DNA of 64,000 nt, taken from contig OY829651.1 in the NCBI GenBank assembly GCA_963691815.1, forward strand, positions 33,056,504 through 33,120,503. Reading direction: 5' to 3'. The notes under the pieces are model-generated. The model did no database searches. It saw nothing but the letters and a program-made list of their open reading frames with translations, and was not told the DNA's origin. This document shows, one piece after another, positions 43,653 to 54,612 of the stretch (position 1 is its first letter; every line of letters starts with the position of its first letter). A program made the position numbers and the translations under genes. The stretch comes from Echiichthys vipera. Taxonomy: Eukaryota; Chordata; Actinopteri; Perciformes; Trachinidae.

Positions 43653-46600
43653 CCTCTCCGGGAACCATCACCTTATCGTGGTGGAGAGGTTTGTGTGTCC
43701 CTGTGAACCTGAGGGCTGTGTTGTCTGGAGCTTAATGCTCCTGGTAGGGTCTCCCATGGCAAAGTGGTCTCAGGCGAGGGGCCGGACTAAGAATGGTTCA
43801 CAAAGACTCAATGGACAAACAACAAAGAGGAAGAGAGACCCTGCCCGGAGGAAGCCCGGGGCCCCTGTCTGGAGCCAGGCCCAGACGGAGGGCTCGCCGG
43901 CGAGCGCCTGGTGGCCGGGTTTTCCACGGAGCCCGGCCGGGCACAGCCCGAAAAAGTGACGTGGCACTCGCAGGAGGAACCACTTGAGTCGGGTGCGCTG
44001 CTGCACGGGTGGTAGTGAAGGTGAGGGGCCTCGACGGACCAGACACGGGCAGCAGAAGCTGGCTCTTGGGACGTGGAATGTCACCTCTCTGTCGGGGAAG
44101 GAGCCGGAGCTTGTGCGGGAGGTGGAGCGCTACCAGTTAGATCTGGTGGGGCTTACCTCCACACACAGTCTCGGTTCTGGAACCGTTCTCCTGGATAGGG
44201 GTTGGACACTATTTTTCTCTGGAGTTGCCCAGGGTGTGAGGCGCCGGGCGGGTGTGGGGATACTCACAAACCCCCGGCTGAGCGCCGCGGTGTTGGAGTT
44301 CACCCCGGTGGACGAGAGGGTCGCCTCCTTACGCCTGCGGGTGGTAGGGGGGAAAACTCTGACTGTTGTTTGTGCATATGCACCAAACAGCAGTTCAGAG
44401 TATTCAGCCTTCTTGGAGACCCTGAATGGAGTCCTACATGGGGCTCCAGTAGGGGACTCAATAGTTCTGCTGGGAGACTTCAACGCCCACGTAGGCAATG
44501 ATGGAGACACCTGGAGAGGCGTGATTGGGAGGAACGGTCTCCCTGATCTAAATCCGAGTGGTCGTCAGTTATTAGACTTCTGTGCTAGTCACGGATTATC
44601 TATAACTAACACCATGTTCGAACATAAGGATGCTCATAAGTGTACGTGGTACCAGAGCACCCTAGGCCAAAGGTCGATGATCGATTTTGTGATCGTATCA
44701 TTTGATCTGAGGCCGCATGTTTTGGACACTCGGGTGAAGAGAGGGGCAGAGCTGTCAACTGATCACCATCTGGTGATGAGTTGGATCAGAGGATGGGGGA
44801 AGATTCTGGACAGACCAGGTAAACCCAAACGAGTAGTGCGGGTGAACTGGGAACGTCTGGAGGAGGCCCCTGTCCGAGAGATCTTCAACTCACACCTCCG
44901 GCGGAGCTTTTCTGGCATCCCTGTGGAGGTTAGGGGCATTGAACCGGAGTGGGCAATGTTCAAAGCTTCCATTGCTGAAGCTGCAGCGGTGAGCTGTGGC
45001 CTCAAGGTCTTAGGTGCCTCAAGGGGCGGTAACCCTCGAACACCGTGGTGGACACCGGTGGTTAGGGAAGCTGTCCGACTGAAGAAGGAGGCCTTCCGGG
45101 ATATGCTATCCCGGAAGACTCCGGAGGCAGTTGCAAGGTACCGACAGGCCAGAAGGGCTGCAGCCTCTGCTGTGTCAGAGGCAAAGCAGCGGGTGTGGGA
45201 GGAGTTCGGAGAAGCCATGGAGAAGGACTTTCGGGCGGCACCAAGGTGCTTCTGGAAAACCATTCGACATCTCAGGAGGGGGAAACGGGGAACCGTCCAA
45301 GCTGTTTACAGTAAAGACGGGACGCTGGTGACCTCAGCCGATGAGGTGATCGGGCGGTGGAAGGAGCACTTTGAGGAACTCCTTAATCCGACTAACACGC
45401 CCTCTTTTGTAGAGGCAGAGCTGGAGGCTGATGGGGAATCATTGTCAATATCCCTGGCGGAAGTCACTGAGGTAGTCAAACAACTCCACAGTGGCAAAGC
45501 CCCAGGGGTTGATGAGATTCGTCCAGAAATGCTGAAAACTTTGGGTTGGGAGGGGCTGTCTTGGTTGACACGCCTCTTCAACATTGCGTGGAAGTCTGGG
45601 ACAGTGCCAAGGGAGTGGCAGACCGGGGTGGTGGTTCCTCTTTTTAAAAAGGGGGACCAGAGGGTGTGTGCCAATTACAGGGGTATCACACTACTCAGCC
45701 TCCCTGGTAAAGTCTACTCCAAGGTGCTGGAAAGGAGGGTTCGTCCTATAGTCGAACCTCAGATTGAAGAGGAACAATGTGGATTCCGTCCTGGACGTGG
45801 AACAACGGACCAGCTCTTCATTCTCGCAAGGATCCTGGAGGGGGCCTGGGAGTATGCTCATCCAGTCTACATGTGTTTTGTGGATCTGGAGAAGGCATAT
45901 GACCGGGTTCCTAGGGAGATACTGTGGGAGGTGCTGCGGGAGTATGGGGTGAGGGGGTCACTTCTGTGGGCCATCCAATCTCTGTACACCCAAAGTGAGA
46001 GCTGTGTCCGGACCCTCGGGAGTAAGTCGGATTCGTTTCCGGTGGGGGTTGGCCTCCGCCAGGGGTGCGCTTTGTCACCAATCCTGTTCGTGATTTTCAT
46101 GGACAGGATTTCAAGGCGTAGTCGTGGTGGGGAGGGGTTGCAGTTAGGTGGGCTGAGGATCTCGTCTCTGCTTTTCGCAGATGATGTGGTCCTGATGGCA
46201 TCGTCGGTCAGTGACCTTCAGCACTCACTGGATCGGTTCGCAGCCGAGTGTGAAACGGCTGGGATGAGGATCAGCATCTCTAAATCTGAGGCCATGGCTC
46301 TTAGCAGGAAACCGGTGGATTGCTTACTCCAGGTAGGGAATGAGTCCTTACCCCAAGTGAAGGAGTTCAAGTACCTCGGGATCATGTTCACGAGTGAGGG
46401 GACGATGGAGCGTGAGTTTGGCCGGAGAATCGGAGCAGCGGGGGCGGTGTTGCAGTCGCTCTACCGCACCGTTGTGACGAAAAGAGAGCTGAGCCGGAAG
46501 GCAAAGCTCTCGATCTACCGGTCAATCTTCGTTCCTACCCTCACCTATGGTCATGAAAGTTGGGTCATGACCGAAAGAACGAGGTCGCGAGTACAAGCGG

Positions 46601-46993
46601 CCGAAATGGGTTTTCTCAGGAGGGTGGCTGGAGTCTCTCTTAGAGATAGGGTGAGAAGTTCAGCCATCCGTGAGGAACTCGGAGTAGAGCCGCTGCTCCT
46701 TAGCGTTGAAAGGAGCCAGTTGAGGTGGTTCGGGCATCTAGTAAGGATGCCCCCTGGGCGCCTCCCTAGGGAGGTGTTCCAGGCACGTCCAGCTGGGAGG
46801 AGGCCTCGGGGAAGACCCAGGACTAGGTGGAGAGATTATATCTCCACACTGGCCTGGGAACGCCTCGGGATCCCCCAGTTAGAGCTGGTTAATGTGGCCC
46901 GGGAAAGGGAAGTTTGGGGTCCCCTGCTAAAGCTGCTGCCCCCGCGACCCGACCCCGGATAAGCGGATGAAGATGAGATGAGATGAGATGAGA
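43653..46993 (+). mobile_element. Rex3 (RTE clade) LINE, near complete
   Basis: The element runs from the CTCTCCGGGAACCATCACC start to the diagnostic 3' tail (GATGA)n at 46966-46993. A perfect 12-bp target-site duplication (TGTGTTAGCGAC) flanks it. Rex3 is an established RTE-clade element of teleosts. The 3.3-kb length, uninterrupted main ORF and perfect duplication argue for a recent insertion. It is also the youngest event in the four-level nest. Confidence 0.95.
43960..46962 (+). CDS. Rex3 endonuclease-reverse transcriptase
   Basis: About 1,000 codons are open from just after a TGA (43957-43959) to TAA at 46960-46962. The APE endonuclease comes first: [44 protein letters not shown] follows with [60 protein letters not shown] and [13 protein letters not shown]. 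The C-terminal [17 protein letters not shown] and [15 protein letters not shown] segments complete it. The first codon shown by simple ORF calling (43984) is TTG, and the first in-frame ATG lies well inside the endonuclease. The same frame is open upstream of the TGA (43531-43959), so either the start lies upstream and this copy has one nonsense mutation, or initiation is non-canonical. Confidence 0.93.
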   Translation, partial: RGTRRRNHLSRVRCCTGGSEGEGPRRTRHGQQKLALGTWNVTSLSGKEPELVREVERYQLDLVGLTSTHSLGSGTVLLDRGWTLFFSGVAQGVRRRAGVGILTNPRLSAAVLEFTPVDERVASLRLRVVGGKTLTVVCAYAPNSSSEYSAFLETLNGVLHGAPVGDSIVLLGDFNAHVGNDGDTWRGVIGRNGLPDLNPSGRQLLDFCASHGLSITNTMFEHKDAHKCTWYQSTLGQRSMIDFVIVSFDLRPHVLDTRVKRGAELSTDHHLVMSWIRGWGKILDRPGKPKRVVRVNWERLEEAPVREIFNSHLRRSFSGIPVEVRGIEPEWAMFKASIAEAAAVSCGLKVLGASRGGNPRTPWWTPVVREAVRLKKEAFRDMLSRKTPEAVARYRQARRAAASAVSEAKQRVWEEFGEAMEKDFRAAPRCFWKTIRHLRRGKRGTVQAVYSKDGTLVTSADEVIGRWKEHFEELLNPTNTPSFVEAELEADGESLSISLAEVTEVVKQLHSGKAPGVDEIRPEMLKTLGWEGLSWLTRLFNIAWKSGTVPREWQTGVVVPLFKKGDQRVCANYRGITLLSLPGKVYSKVLERRVRPIVEPQIEEEQCGFRPGRGTTDQLFILARILEGAWEYAHPVYMCFVDLEKAYDRVPREILWEVLREYGVRGSLLWAIQSLYTQSESCVRTLGSKSDSFPVGVGLRQGCALSPILFVIFMDRISRRSRGGEGLQLGGLRISSLLFADDVVLMASSVSDLQHSLDRFAAECETAGMRISISKSEAMALSRKPVDCLLQVGNESLPQVKEFKYLGIMFTSEGTMEREFGRRIGAAGAVLQSLYRTVVTKRELSRKAKLSIYRSIFVPTLTYGHESWVMTERTRSRVQAAEMGFLRRVAGVSLRDRVRSSAIREELGVEPLLLSVERSQLRWFGHLVRMPPGRLPREVFQARPAGRRPRGRPRTRWRDYISTLAWERLGIPQLELVNVAREREVWGPLLKLLPPRPDPG

Positions 46994-47275
46994 TGTGTTA
47001 GCGACAACAGCTGTTCACGGGTGTAAACAATGGAGCCGCCGCATTGTTGCGTCCAGACGGAGACGCGGTCGGCAAAAATAGTCCCAAGAATGAGACAAAC
47101 GGACAAAAAACACGTAAGAAAGTTCACGAACATAGTTGGCTAAGGTTAGCACTACGACTTACAGGAAAAAGTACTAATAAAAAGACAGTAAAATAAGATA
47201 AAATAGCATAAAAGTGCGGAAAGGAGAGGGAGCAACTGTTGCTGGCTGCCGCTTTACACAGCGCCGGAACCGGAA

Positions 47276-48436
47276 GTCTCTGGTGACCCACGGCTTGTTA
47301 TTTGGGAAACAGCGTACACTGTAGGAACAATGCTGTCCACACAGAAATTGATGTATCCTGTTATGCAGTCCGTGAGATCATCAAGGTCCTCTCCATGTGA
47401 ATTACAGAGCAAATCCCAGTCTGTAAGTTCAAAGCAGCCCTGTGGAGACTTCACAGGAGACTTCATCAGTCTCCTGTGACCATCTCCTCACAGTCCTGGT
47501 GGTCACAGGAAGCCGCTGGACTTGGGGCTTATACAGGGGCTGCAGGTGGATGAGGTTGTGGTCTGATCTTCCAAGAGGAGGAAGGGCAGTGGAGCTATAA
47601 GCCTCCTTTACATTAGCATACAGCAGGTCCAGTGTCTTGTTTTCCCTGGTGGGACAGTCGGCGGAATATAAACAACCAGGACGATCACGTGTGAAAACTC
47701 CCTCCGCAAATAATATGGCCGCAGACTCACGGCAAGCAGCTCAATGTCCGGGCTGCACACACGCTCCTTTACAGTAACGTGTCCAGGATGACACCACTTG
47801 TTGTTAATAAGAATAGAAAGTCCCCCACCTTTCCTCTTGCCACTCTCACAGTGACTCCTGTCCGCCCGAACAGTCTGAAAGCTGTCCACAGTTACGTAAG
47901 AGTCTGGGATGTCCTTGTGGAGCCACGTCTCCGTGAAACGCAGCACACTGCTCACACGATACCTCCACTGAGTCTTCACCAGGCCCGCCAGCTCGTCCAT
48001 CTTATTAGCCAGCGACCTCACGTTCCCCATGGTGATGGAAGGGAGAGATGGTTTGTATCTCCTCTTCTTCTCCCGGTGTTTATGTCCAGCCTTACATCCC
48101 CTGTACTCCTCAGTTCTGGGGGGATATCAGGCCTCTCCCGCATTAGCGCCGTTGGTGCTAGCGACAACAGCTGTTCACGGGTGTAAACAATGGAGCCGCC
48201 GCATTGTTGCATCCAGACGGAGACGCGGTCTGCAAAAATAGTCCCAAGAATGAGACAAAAGGACAAAAAACATGTAAGAAAGTTAACGAACATAGTTGGC
48301 TAAGGTTAGCACGACGACTTACAGGAAAAAGCACTAATAAAAAGATAGTAAAATAAGATAAAATAGCTAAAAAGTGCGGAAAGGAGAGAGAGCAACTGTT
48401 GCTGGCTGTTGCTTTACACAGCGGCGGAACCGGAAG
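47276..48436 (-). pseudogene. LINE A endonuclease region (5' half)
   Basis: The minus strand reads TMGNVRSLANKMDELAGLV, FTETWLHKDIPDSYV and REFSHVIVLVVYIPP. It then jumps to VPPGKTRHW in another frame where the GDFNH segment has been deleted (about 47660). Later KSPQGCFELTDWDLLCNSHG reads in a third frame. About 270 bp of 5' UTR (48170-48436) match 46994-47275 of element B closely. Confidence 0.88.
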
Positions 48437-48480
48437 ATAGAATATGAATAATAATAATTATGGTGGTTATTATCATCAAT

Positions 48481-48507
48481 GATGCAAGTAGTAGTACTTG
48501 CATCATC
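48481..48507. repeat. Short perfect hairpin
   Basis: GATGCAAGTA and TACTTGCATC are perfect inverted 10-mers separated by a few bases. The hairpin marks the junction between LINE 'J' sequence and the RT fragment that follows. Confidence 0.6.
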
Positions 48508-48880
48508 TCACCATGTCCAAGGTTTGCACTGTAAGGCTACCAAGAAAGCTCCAGGAAAATATCGAGCAGGCTCACATGAAGATCAAGCCGAGAAAGTCCA
48601 AAAGCATCTCCATTATCAAGGGGAAGCTGTCAGACCACGGCTTCCACATTGGTGAGGACCCCATCCGAACGGTCTCTGAGAAGCCTGTGAAGAGCCTAGG
48701 TTGTTGGTATGATGCCTCCCTTAAAGACAAAAAGCAAGTAGAACAGCTCAAGAAGGAGGTAGTCAGTAGTCTGGAGAACATCGAAAGAACCCTGCTTCCT
48801 GGCAAGCTGAAACTCTGGTGCATGCAGTATGGACTATTTCCATTTAGCTTTAGAAGTAGGATAATTTTCTCAACACATAA
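48506..48880 (+). pseudogene. Atypical RT fragment, family as 53755-54612
   Basis: An open frame reads MKIKPRKSKSISIIKGKL, then HIGEDPIRTVSEKPVKSLGC, WYDASLKDKKQVEQL and TLLPGKLKLWCMQYGL. The TVSEKPVKSLG phrase recurs on the minus strand near 53765. The K-P-x-K-S-x-S-I block is the region just after the catalytic box in RTs of this group. I recognise it as a non-LTR-like RT found in fish and other animals but cannot assign a clade; R2/NeSL/HERO-like is one possibility. No catalytic core is present. Confidence 0.6.
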
Positions 48881-48905
48881 AGGAAAACTTCATCCTTCAG
48901 TTTAG

Positions 48906-49903
48906 GACAAACATTCAGCATCAACACAATCGGACATACAGTACATGTTTTTTTCACTGGACAGGAAGGGGACGGAAAACTGTTATCTGAAAAAACAACA
49001 AAAGCTTTCAGATAAATGTAGAGAAGTAAAAATTATAGTTTGAAGGTAAATTGAAATACTCAAGTATTGTATAAGTACCTTAAATTTGTACTTAAGTACT
49101 ATACTTGAATAAATGTTGTAGATGAACCAATCTATAAATTTGGGGTATCTCAGTTGTAAGTGCTCCATGTAGTCACTTCTTGTTCATGTTTTAGGCCCTG
49201 GTATTTGACCAGAATATCATATTGTGTTACATATTCTGTGTGTCACTTGAGAGCTGAGTACATGGGAATACTGAATGTAACACTTAGCTGGAGTCAGGAG
49301 TCTGGAGTCATTCTGACTGCACCGGCCCACCATCAACCCACCATGGGCCAACAACTGAGCCAACCCATCCCCTCAACTAGGACTTAACGGAAATACCACT
49401 AGCTACCACTGACCACTAGATGACAGAAGGAAATAACACACATTTGACAATAAAGTATAGGCCGCTTATTAGCGGGTATACAATGCACCTCACCCAACCT
49501 CACACATTATAATATTTTCCATCCATGACAGAGAAACATCAGATAGGATGTGTCCATGGACACATGCATGTCAATTGATTTTGTCCCATCTAAATAACTG
49601 AGACCTGTCCAATCTTCTCCCACCACATCATGCACAATAAAATCCTATATTGTACAAAGGCAAATCAGGTGAGAAATTTTGGCAATTTAAATTTAAGGAG
49701 AAACTAATTACATCACCCAAAACATGACATTTCTAGAATTGTATGTCCTCTAGATTAAACATAGGCTACATTGACAAATCCATCAAGAAAAAAAAACCTC
49801 ATCTATTTTTTTGGAAAAACAATTTTTTAAGACAAAATCAAATGTTTTCAGTAACAGTAAAATAAATAAAATAAAAATGGTGGACTGCAGAGCCCACCGA
49901 TCT
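48906..49903. other. Unrecognised sequence
   Basis: I see no gene, terminal repeat or named element. Confidence 0.35.
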
Positions 49904-49907
49904 GTTT

Positions 49908-49961
<54 letters not shown>
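49904..49961. repeat. (TG)n microsatellite
   Basis: About 58 bases of TG with two TTTG interruptions at the left edge. Confidence 0.95.
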
Positions 49962-49965
<4 letters not shown>

Positions 49966-50671
49966 CCCGCAGTGCAGACCATGATATGATGACACAGCCC
50001 CCACTGAGAAGGGACTATGAAGAACTCAGCTCAAATGTTTACCTAATTCACATCAATGTCAAAGCTAACCGTTTTCCTGTCAACTCACCTCATCACTAGT
50101 TGACGCCTGGTTCTGATTTTTGACCATTTTGATGCACTCTCCTCCAGCATCTGCTTCTTCTTCATTCTGGCCTTTTCAGCCCCTCCTTTCTACTAATATA
50201 TATATTTTTTTATATCTTCTTGCCCTCCATCAGGTGTAACTGAGCAAATCAAACACACAAATCCGATTCCTTTTCCACTGTAAGAAAATCCGCTACTTCA
50301 ACCTTGCCCGCTTTCTCTCTGTCTGACTGCCGCTCATTCATCCCCATTCCTTCATTAGATAAACGCGAGTGATTATTGGAGCAATACGCAGTTCCCATTT
50401 CCCATGAGGCTTTGCTCCGACCATTCTACTTTCTTTTTTTATGAACCAAAAAAACAAATTAAATCGTTGGCCATTTTATATTTATCGTCATGAAAGTTAT
50501 GTAACCTTTGAATAAAAATAATCAGATCAACGGACTGCGACTGTAATATACTGTGTTTTGGTTACAATAATTGTGTGTATGTCTGTGTCCCCTTTTGCAT
50601 TTGTGTTAATAGTCTATATTTATAGCATGCTACAAATGGAAATACCAAAGACTCTAGACAAGTTTTTTATA
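49962..50671. other. Unrecognised sequence
   Basis: AT-rich, with T runs near 50205 and 50430. No gene or named repeat is visible. Confidence 0.3.
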
Positions 50672-50677
50672 AACACA

Positions 50678-50768
<91 letters not shown>
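50672..50768. repeat. (CA)n microsatellite
   Basis: About 97 bases of CA with a single CATA interruption near the left edge. Confidence 0.95.
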
Positions 50769-50770
<2 letters not shown>

Positions 50771-51285
50771 CAGTTAAAACACATGCTTATGAGATCCCTT
50801 TAAATAATTCTTTACATGTTTCAATTTCTTCTACTTACTAAGATTTTGATTTCAGCAAATAAAGTTCTGTTATCTCAGTCATCTTCATTACAGTAGGTGG
50901 GATATTTTAGTGTAGTATCCGTTTGAATTTGGCCACCTGAAGCTATAATACGTAGGCCCTCAAAAAAATGAAGAAGGCATAAGTTTGCATTTTGTGTATT
51001 TCCTTCCCATCCTCTAAAATTCAAATGCAGAATCTTTTCTGATCTGTTTCTTCTCACATTAAATGTTAAATAAAAAAATCTGATGAGAACACACACAAGT
51101 TTTGATGTGACAGTCTCTTGTCAAAGTGTCCTTCAGCACTGGTGTTCGATTCATACTTGGGAGAGATGACAATGTGGTTCTCAGTTTGATTAAAGCTACT
51201 TCTGACACTCCATCAGTTTGATTGTGTACTTATTTTACCTCAGGCACTTTCAGAACTTAGACTCACCACAAACTTCATCACAATA

Positions 51286-51288
<3 letters not shown>

Positions 51289-51329
<41 letters not shown>
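51289..51329. repeat. (GT)n microsatellite
   Basis: About 20 GT units, 110 bases from the (CA)n tract at 51442. The two form a large imperfect inverted repeat. Confidence 0.93.
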
Positions 51330-51438
51330 GTAATTTCCCATGTGTGAAATTCTGCCTGTCTGATCACGTCAAACGCTTTGGTTAGTGTGTGTGTGTGTCT
51401 GACTATTCCTCAGGGTAAGTCTTTGCTGTCCATTGGGG

Positions 51439-51441
<3 letters not shown>

Positions 51442-51529
<88 letters not shown>
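51442..51529. repeat. (CA)n microsatellite
   Basis: About 44 uninterrupted CA units, continuing into a degenerate ACAC/ACAT stretch to 51555. Confidence 0.95.
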
Positions 51530-51536
<7 letters not shown>

Positions 51537-51877
51537 AGACATACATACACACAAAGACTAGGGTTGGGCAATTGTTTCTTTTTTTTATATCTTGAGAGCC
51601 CTAGGAGGCAGCAGGAGCTAAGTCACAGCATGCCAATAAAATGCCAGCATGGTAGACATAACATCTTATTATTATATTATTATTTAGGAATATTATAGAT
51701 TTTACCCAGACACCAAAGCTGTGCCTGAGGATATTACACAGCTGGTCTGCATGATGTCAGAATTACCTGGATTAGTGTTATTTTCCTTACCTCACAGTAA
51801 TAATAGCATTCTTAGAAGTAGTTGTTGGGTATGGAAGCCCATTTTCACCAGTGTGATTAGAAACTGTCTCAAAATAA

Positions 51878-52053
51878 TGACTTAGTATCTCATAATAATG
51901 TGATACTATCTCATTATAATGACTTAGTATATCCTAGTAATGACTTAGTATCTCATAATTATGACTTAGTATGTCATTATAATGTGATACTATCTCATAC
52001 TAATGACTTAGTATATCCTAATAATTACTTAGTATCTCATAATAATGACTTAG
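51878..52053. repeat. Minisatellite built on ATAATGACTTAGTAT
   Basis: Eight or so degenerate units of about 22 bp alternate TCTCATAATAATGACTTAGTA with TGTGATACTATCTCAT and ATATCCTAATAATGACTTAG. It is AT-rich and has no coding capacity. Confidence 0.85.
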
Positions 52054-52059
52054 TATTAG

Positions 52060-52150
52060 GGATACAAATTATCGAGTAATTCATTAATCGATAGTTATTC
52101 CATCTTATCGTTCGGTGATCGATTAATTGATAAGCGGCAATTCTTCTGAG
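52060..52150. repeat. Possible diverged DNA-transposon end
   Basis: The stretch TAGGGATACAAATTATCGAG, then ATCGATAGTTATTCC and GATCGATTAATTGATAAG, is rich in ATCGATTAA-type motifs that recur at ends of some hAT-like fish repeats. There is no matching second terminus, so this is weak. Confidence 0.25.
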
Positions 52151-53740
52151 AAGCTGAACTTCCCTCTTAATAGGTTAACTGTATAAACCTTTTTATCGGA
52201 ATTACATTACTAGGCAACAGCCTTGGTCCTTGCTAACTTCCTGTCAGCTGATTCACATTCATCATTCACATTAACTTCAACAGGAATCAAGCTTGGACAC
52301 GTTTGGTATGTTTATGTTTACAACTGTGAAATAGGTCTATACGTAACATAAAATGCTATCTTCCTTATAATATAAAGAAAAAATGTAAATCATATTCCTT
52401 AATCACTCACTTGAGGGCAGGGAATAACATTTTGGTAGCTTATCAAACATATTCTGAATAAAACATTTTAAAATATTACACAGGCTACTTAACATAAAAA
52501 TAAATTGGGCATTCTCTCATCTGCAACATTGAAAACATTAATAGCAGCAGCATAAAAAAATATTCCTGAATAGAAGAATACAATCAGGGCTCCAGAATAA
52601 CTTTTTTCACTAGGAGCACTGTGGCCCTCGGCTGAAAATTTTAGGGGCCCAACCAGAAAAATTAGGGGCACACACGGTAAATCTATAATAAATGCAGAAA
52701 TTACAATGTGCTGTTTCAAATTCAGTATCACATTTTTATTGTGCTCTTTTGAAGATGCAACATAGAAGGAAAAACCAACAGCACCATCACTGTCATGACA
52801 GTAGCTACAATTTTTAAAAAAACATACCCTCCATTCAGAATAAGGGGTGTGATGAGACAATACACGATATTAAGTCAGCGAGAACGAGACGCAACAAGAT
52901 TTTAACACTAAACTTTAACACTAAAATTTCAGTATTTTCTTTACAGGGGATATCTTAGCAGAGAGCTGTGGTGGTGCTGCAGGTGTCTTTGCATAGTACT
53001 TGTGTTAGCCACGGTGTAGCCTACAGTACTCATGGAGGTAAATTCAGTCAGTCAGACTCTTTCAGAGTTTCTTCAAGTAGACCTGCCAGCGAGTCAGTTA
53101 CTCAGATACCTCTTATTCAGGAAAAAACCCAGAGTTTCCCTCGGGGTTCACTTACATTTTCACATAACCTGCGTTCTATAATACCCCTCTGGAAACTCTG
53201 AGACGTTTTATCAGTATGGTATACCAATACTGCTACCAATAAATAGTCCAACATTAATTTAGTAATTGCTGGTGGTCAGTTTCTGTGTGATCAAGCTGTT
53301 ATAGAAATCACAGAAGATTTTAAATAGACTACATGTAACTCAAAAAAATAACATACCTGTAATAGCCTGCACAACATCAAGCTGTGTTTTTGGCAGCCCC
53401 CCCATCCCAGACTTTCCAGTTAGGGTGGACTGTGCAAGGCCCTCCTTTGTGAATACCAGGACAGTCAGCTCCTGGGCAAGTACTTGAATACACTGTCATG
53501 ACAGGCTCAAAAAGCCATGACAAAAGATAGTGAGACGGGAATAAGCGCAACCATTAACAATGTTTATTTAAATAAAGTACATAAATCATAATAATGCTAT
53601 GAGGTGTGAACGTATGGTTATCAGTATGTCTGCCGATGAGTGCGAAGTGTTGTAAAGTGTAAAAACCAGGCCAAAGCCAACAAAACAAGACAATGGCGCC
53701 GGAAGAAAAAAACAGGTCCTTCTGGTGAGAGAGAGAGAGA
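52151..53740. other. Unrecognised sequence
   Basis: A GGGCTCCAGAATAACTTTTT phrase at about 52588 and the following 'actaggagcactgtggccc' resemble a dispersed fish repeat. Otherwise I see no gene. Short open frames lack motifs. Confidence 0.3.
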
Positions 53741-53754
53741 GAACAATGAGTGAA

Positions 53755-54612
53755 GAGCTTGCCCAGGCTTTTCACTGGCTTTTCTGACACTGATGGAATT
53801 CTGGAGTCTCCAAGCATAACGCGTAGCTGGTCAGCAACTTTTCCTTTCCACACTGAGGTTGTGGTCACAGTGAGATCATCCATGAATGCTCTAATCGGTG
53901 GTTGTTGGGTGCCAGATCTGGAAAGTGGCCCTCTGCATTCCACTTCCCCGGACTTCACGAGCATGTTCATGGCCAGTGCAAACAGAGATACAGAGATTGT
54001 GCATCCGGTAATTATGTCCTTCTCCAGACGATGCCACTCCGATGTTGAAGTCCCAGAGGACATCCTCAGACCAAAGTTGTTATAGTAGTCAAGGATAAGA
54101 TTTCGGATCTTCTCTGGGATGTGGCATCTGCTCAGGGCCAATCGCACAAGTTTGTGTGGTATCGATCCATAAGCATTGGCGAGGTCCAGCCACAGCACTG
54201 CCAAGTCCCCTTTGCTCTCCCGTGCCTTTCTTATCAGCTGTGTCACCACCCCTATGTGTTGAATACACCTTGGAACCCCTGGGACTCCTCCCTTCTGCAC
54301 CGAGGTGTTTATGTAGGTGTTCTTTAAGAGAAATCCCATCAGGCGTATGGAAACAATCTTGAAGAAAGTTTTGCACTCCACACTAAGGAGAGAGATTGTC
54401 CTGAGCTGCATAATGTTATTGTTCCTTGGCACCAAACCTGTCTGATGCCTGGCGATGCTGGTTATGAACGTGCTCATGGTTCGGAGCTTCCGGTCTGCAC
54501 CACCCTTGCCTGTTGCTTCAAGGGCTGCATCAACATCTTCATCAAACGCCACACTGCCTTTTTGTTGGCGGCAGGCCACAAAAGACCTTGCCACATTTGC
54601 AGACTGCATTCA
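53755..54612 (-). pseudogene. Atypical reverse transcriptase, central part, internally deleted
   Basis: The minus strand reads GGVPGVPRCIQHIGVVTQLI, GDLAVLWLDLANAYGSIPHK (motif A), FGLRMSSGTSTSEWHRLEKD, IITGCTISVSLFALAMNMLV and PPIRAFMDDLTVTTTSVW (catalytic box FMDD, not the usual FADD). It then jumps to SVSEKPVKSLGK, which in the relative at 48506 lies further on, so a segment after the catalytic box is missing. The group is a non-LTR-like RT whose clade I cannot fix. The frame ends in unrelated sequence to 53554. Confidence 0.65.

Larger units (their letters stand above)
40308..47275 (-). mobile_element. CR1/L2/Rex1-group LINE 'B', full length apart from a Rex3 insertion
   Basis: The 3' end is a (GATTCAA/ATTCA)n tail at 40308-40340. 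The 5' end is CTTCCGGTTCCGGC-like sequence at 47275, the same start as element A at 48436. The Rex3 (43653-46993) is flanked by a 12-bp duplication TGTGTTAGCGAC (43641-43652, 46994-47005). No clear target duplication surrounds B itself, as is common for this LINE group. Without the Rex3 the element is about 3.6 kb. Confidence 0.88.
37884..48436 (-). mobile_element. CR1/L2/Rex1-group LINE 'A', split into 47276-48436 and 37884-40307
   Basis: The 5' half (48436 to 47276) and the 3' half (40307 to 37884) abut precisely when the interval is removed. The left half stops at ...CAGGACCTTGAT and the right half begins GTCTCTGGTGACCC. The uninterrupted relative B reads CAGGACCTTGATGTCTCTGG at 42608-42630. 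The 3' tail is a (GATTCAA)n repeat at 37884-37905. Deletions and frameshifts make it inactive, including loss of the endonuclease GDFN region near 47660 and of about 130 bp near 38662. Confidence 0.9.
37406..48480 (-). mobile_element. LINE 'J' 3' UTR copy, split into 37406-37883 and 48437-48480
   Basis: The left part has the (ATTCA) tail, CAAATCATAACAAATA, GGCAGGAACATTGAGCAGAC and GGTTGGGGAGAGAG, and breaks off after AGAAAGAACTGCAGTCAAGG. The right part resumes with ATAGAATATGAATAATAATA, exactly where the 18407-19180 copy continues (ATAGAATGACAATAATAATT). Everything between is later insertions. The copy is non-coding. Confidence 0.75.

Noticed and set aside
43770..44510. Antisense frames over the Rex3 5' part
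   Set aside because: Shadows of the GC-rich Rex3 coding strand.
37884..48436. Three independent LINE copies in tandem
   Set aside because: The outer two are complementary halves that abut exactly, so nesting explains the layout better.
50672..51529. CRISPR-like periodic repeats
   Set aside because: These are CA/GT microsatellites with no spacer structure, in a eukaryotic genome.
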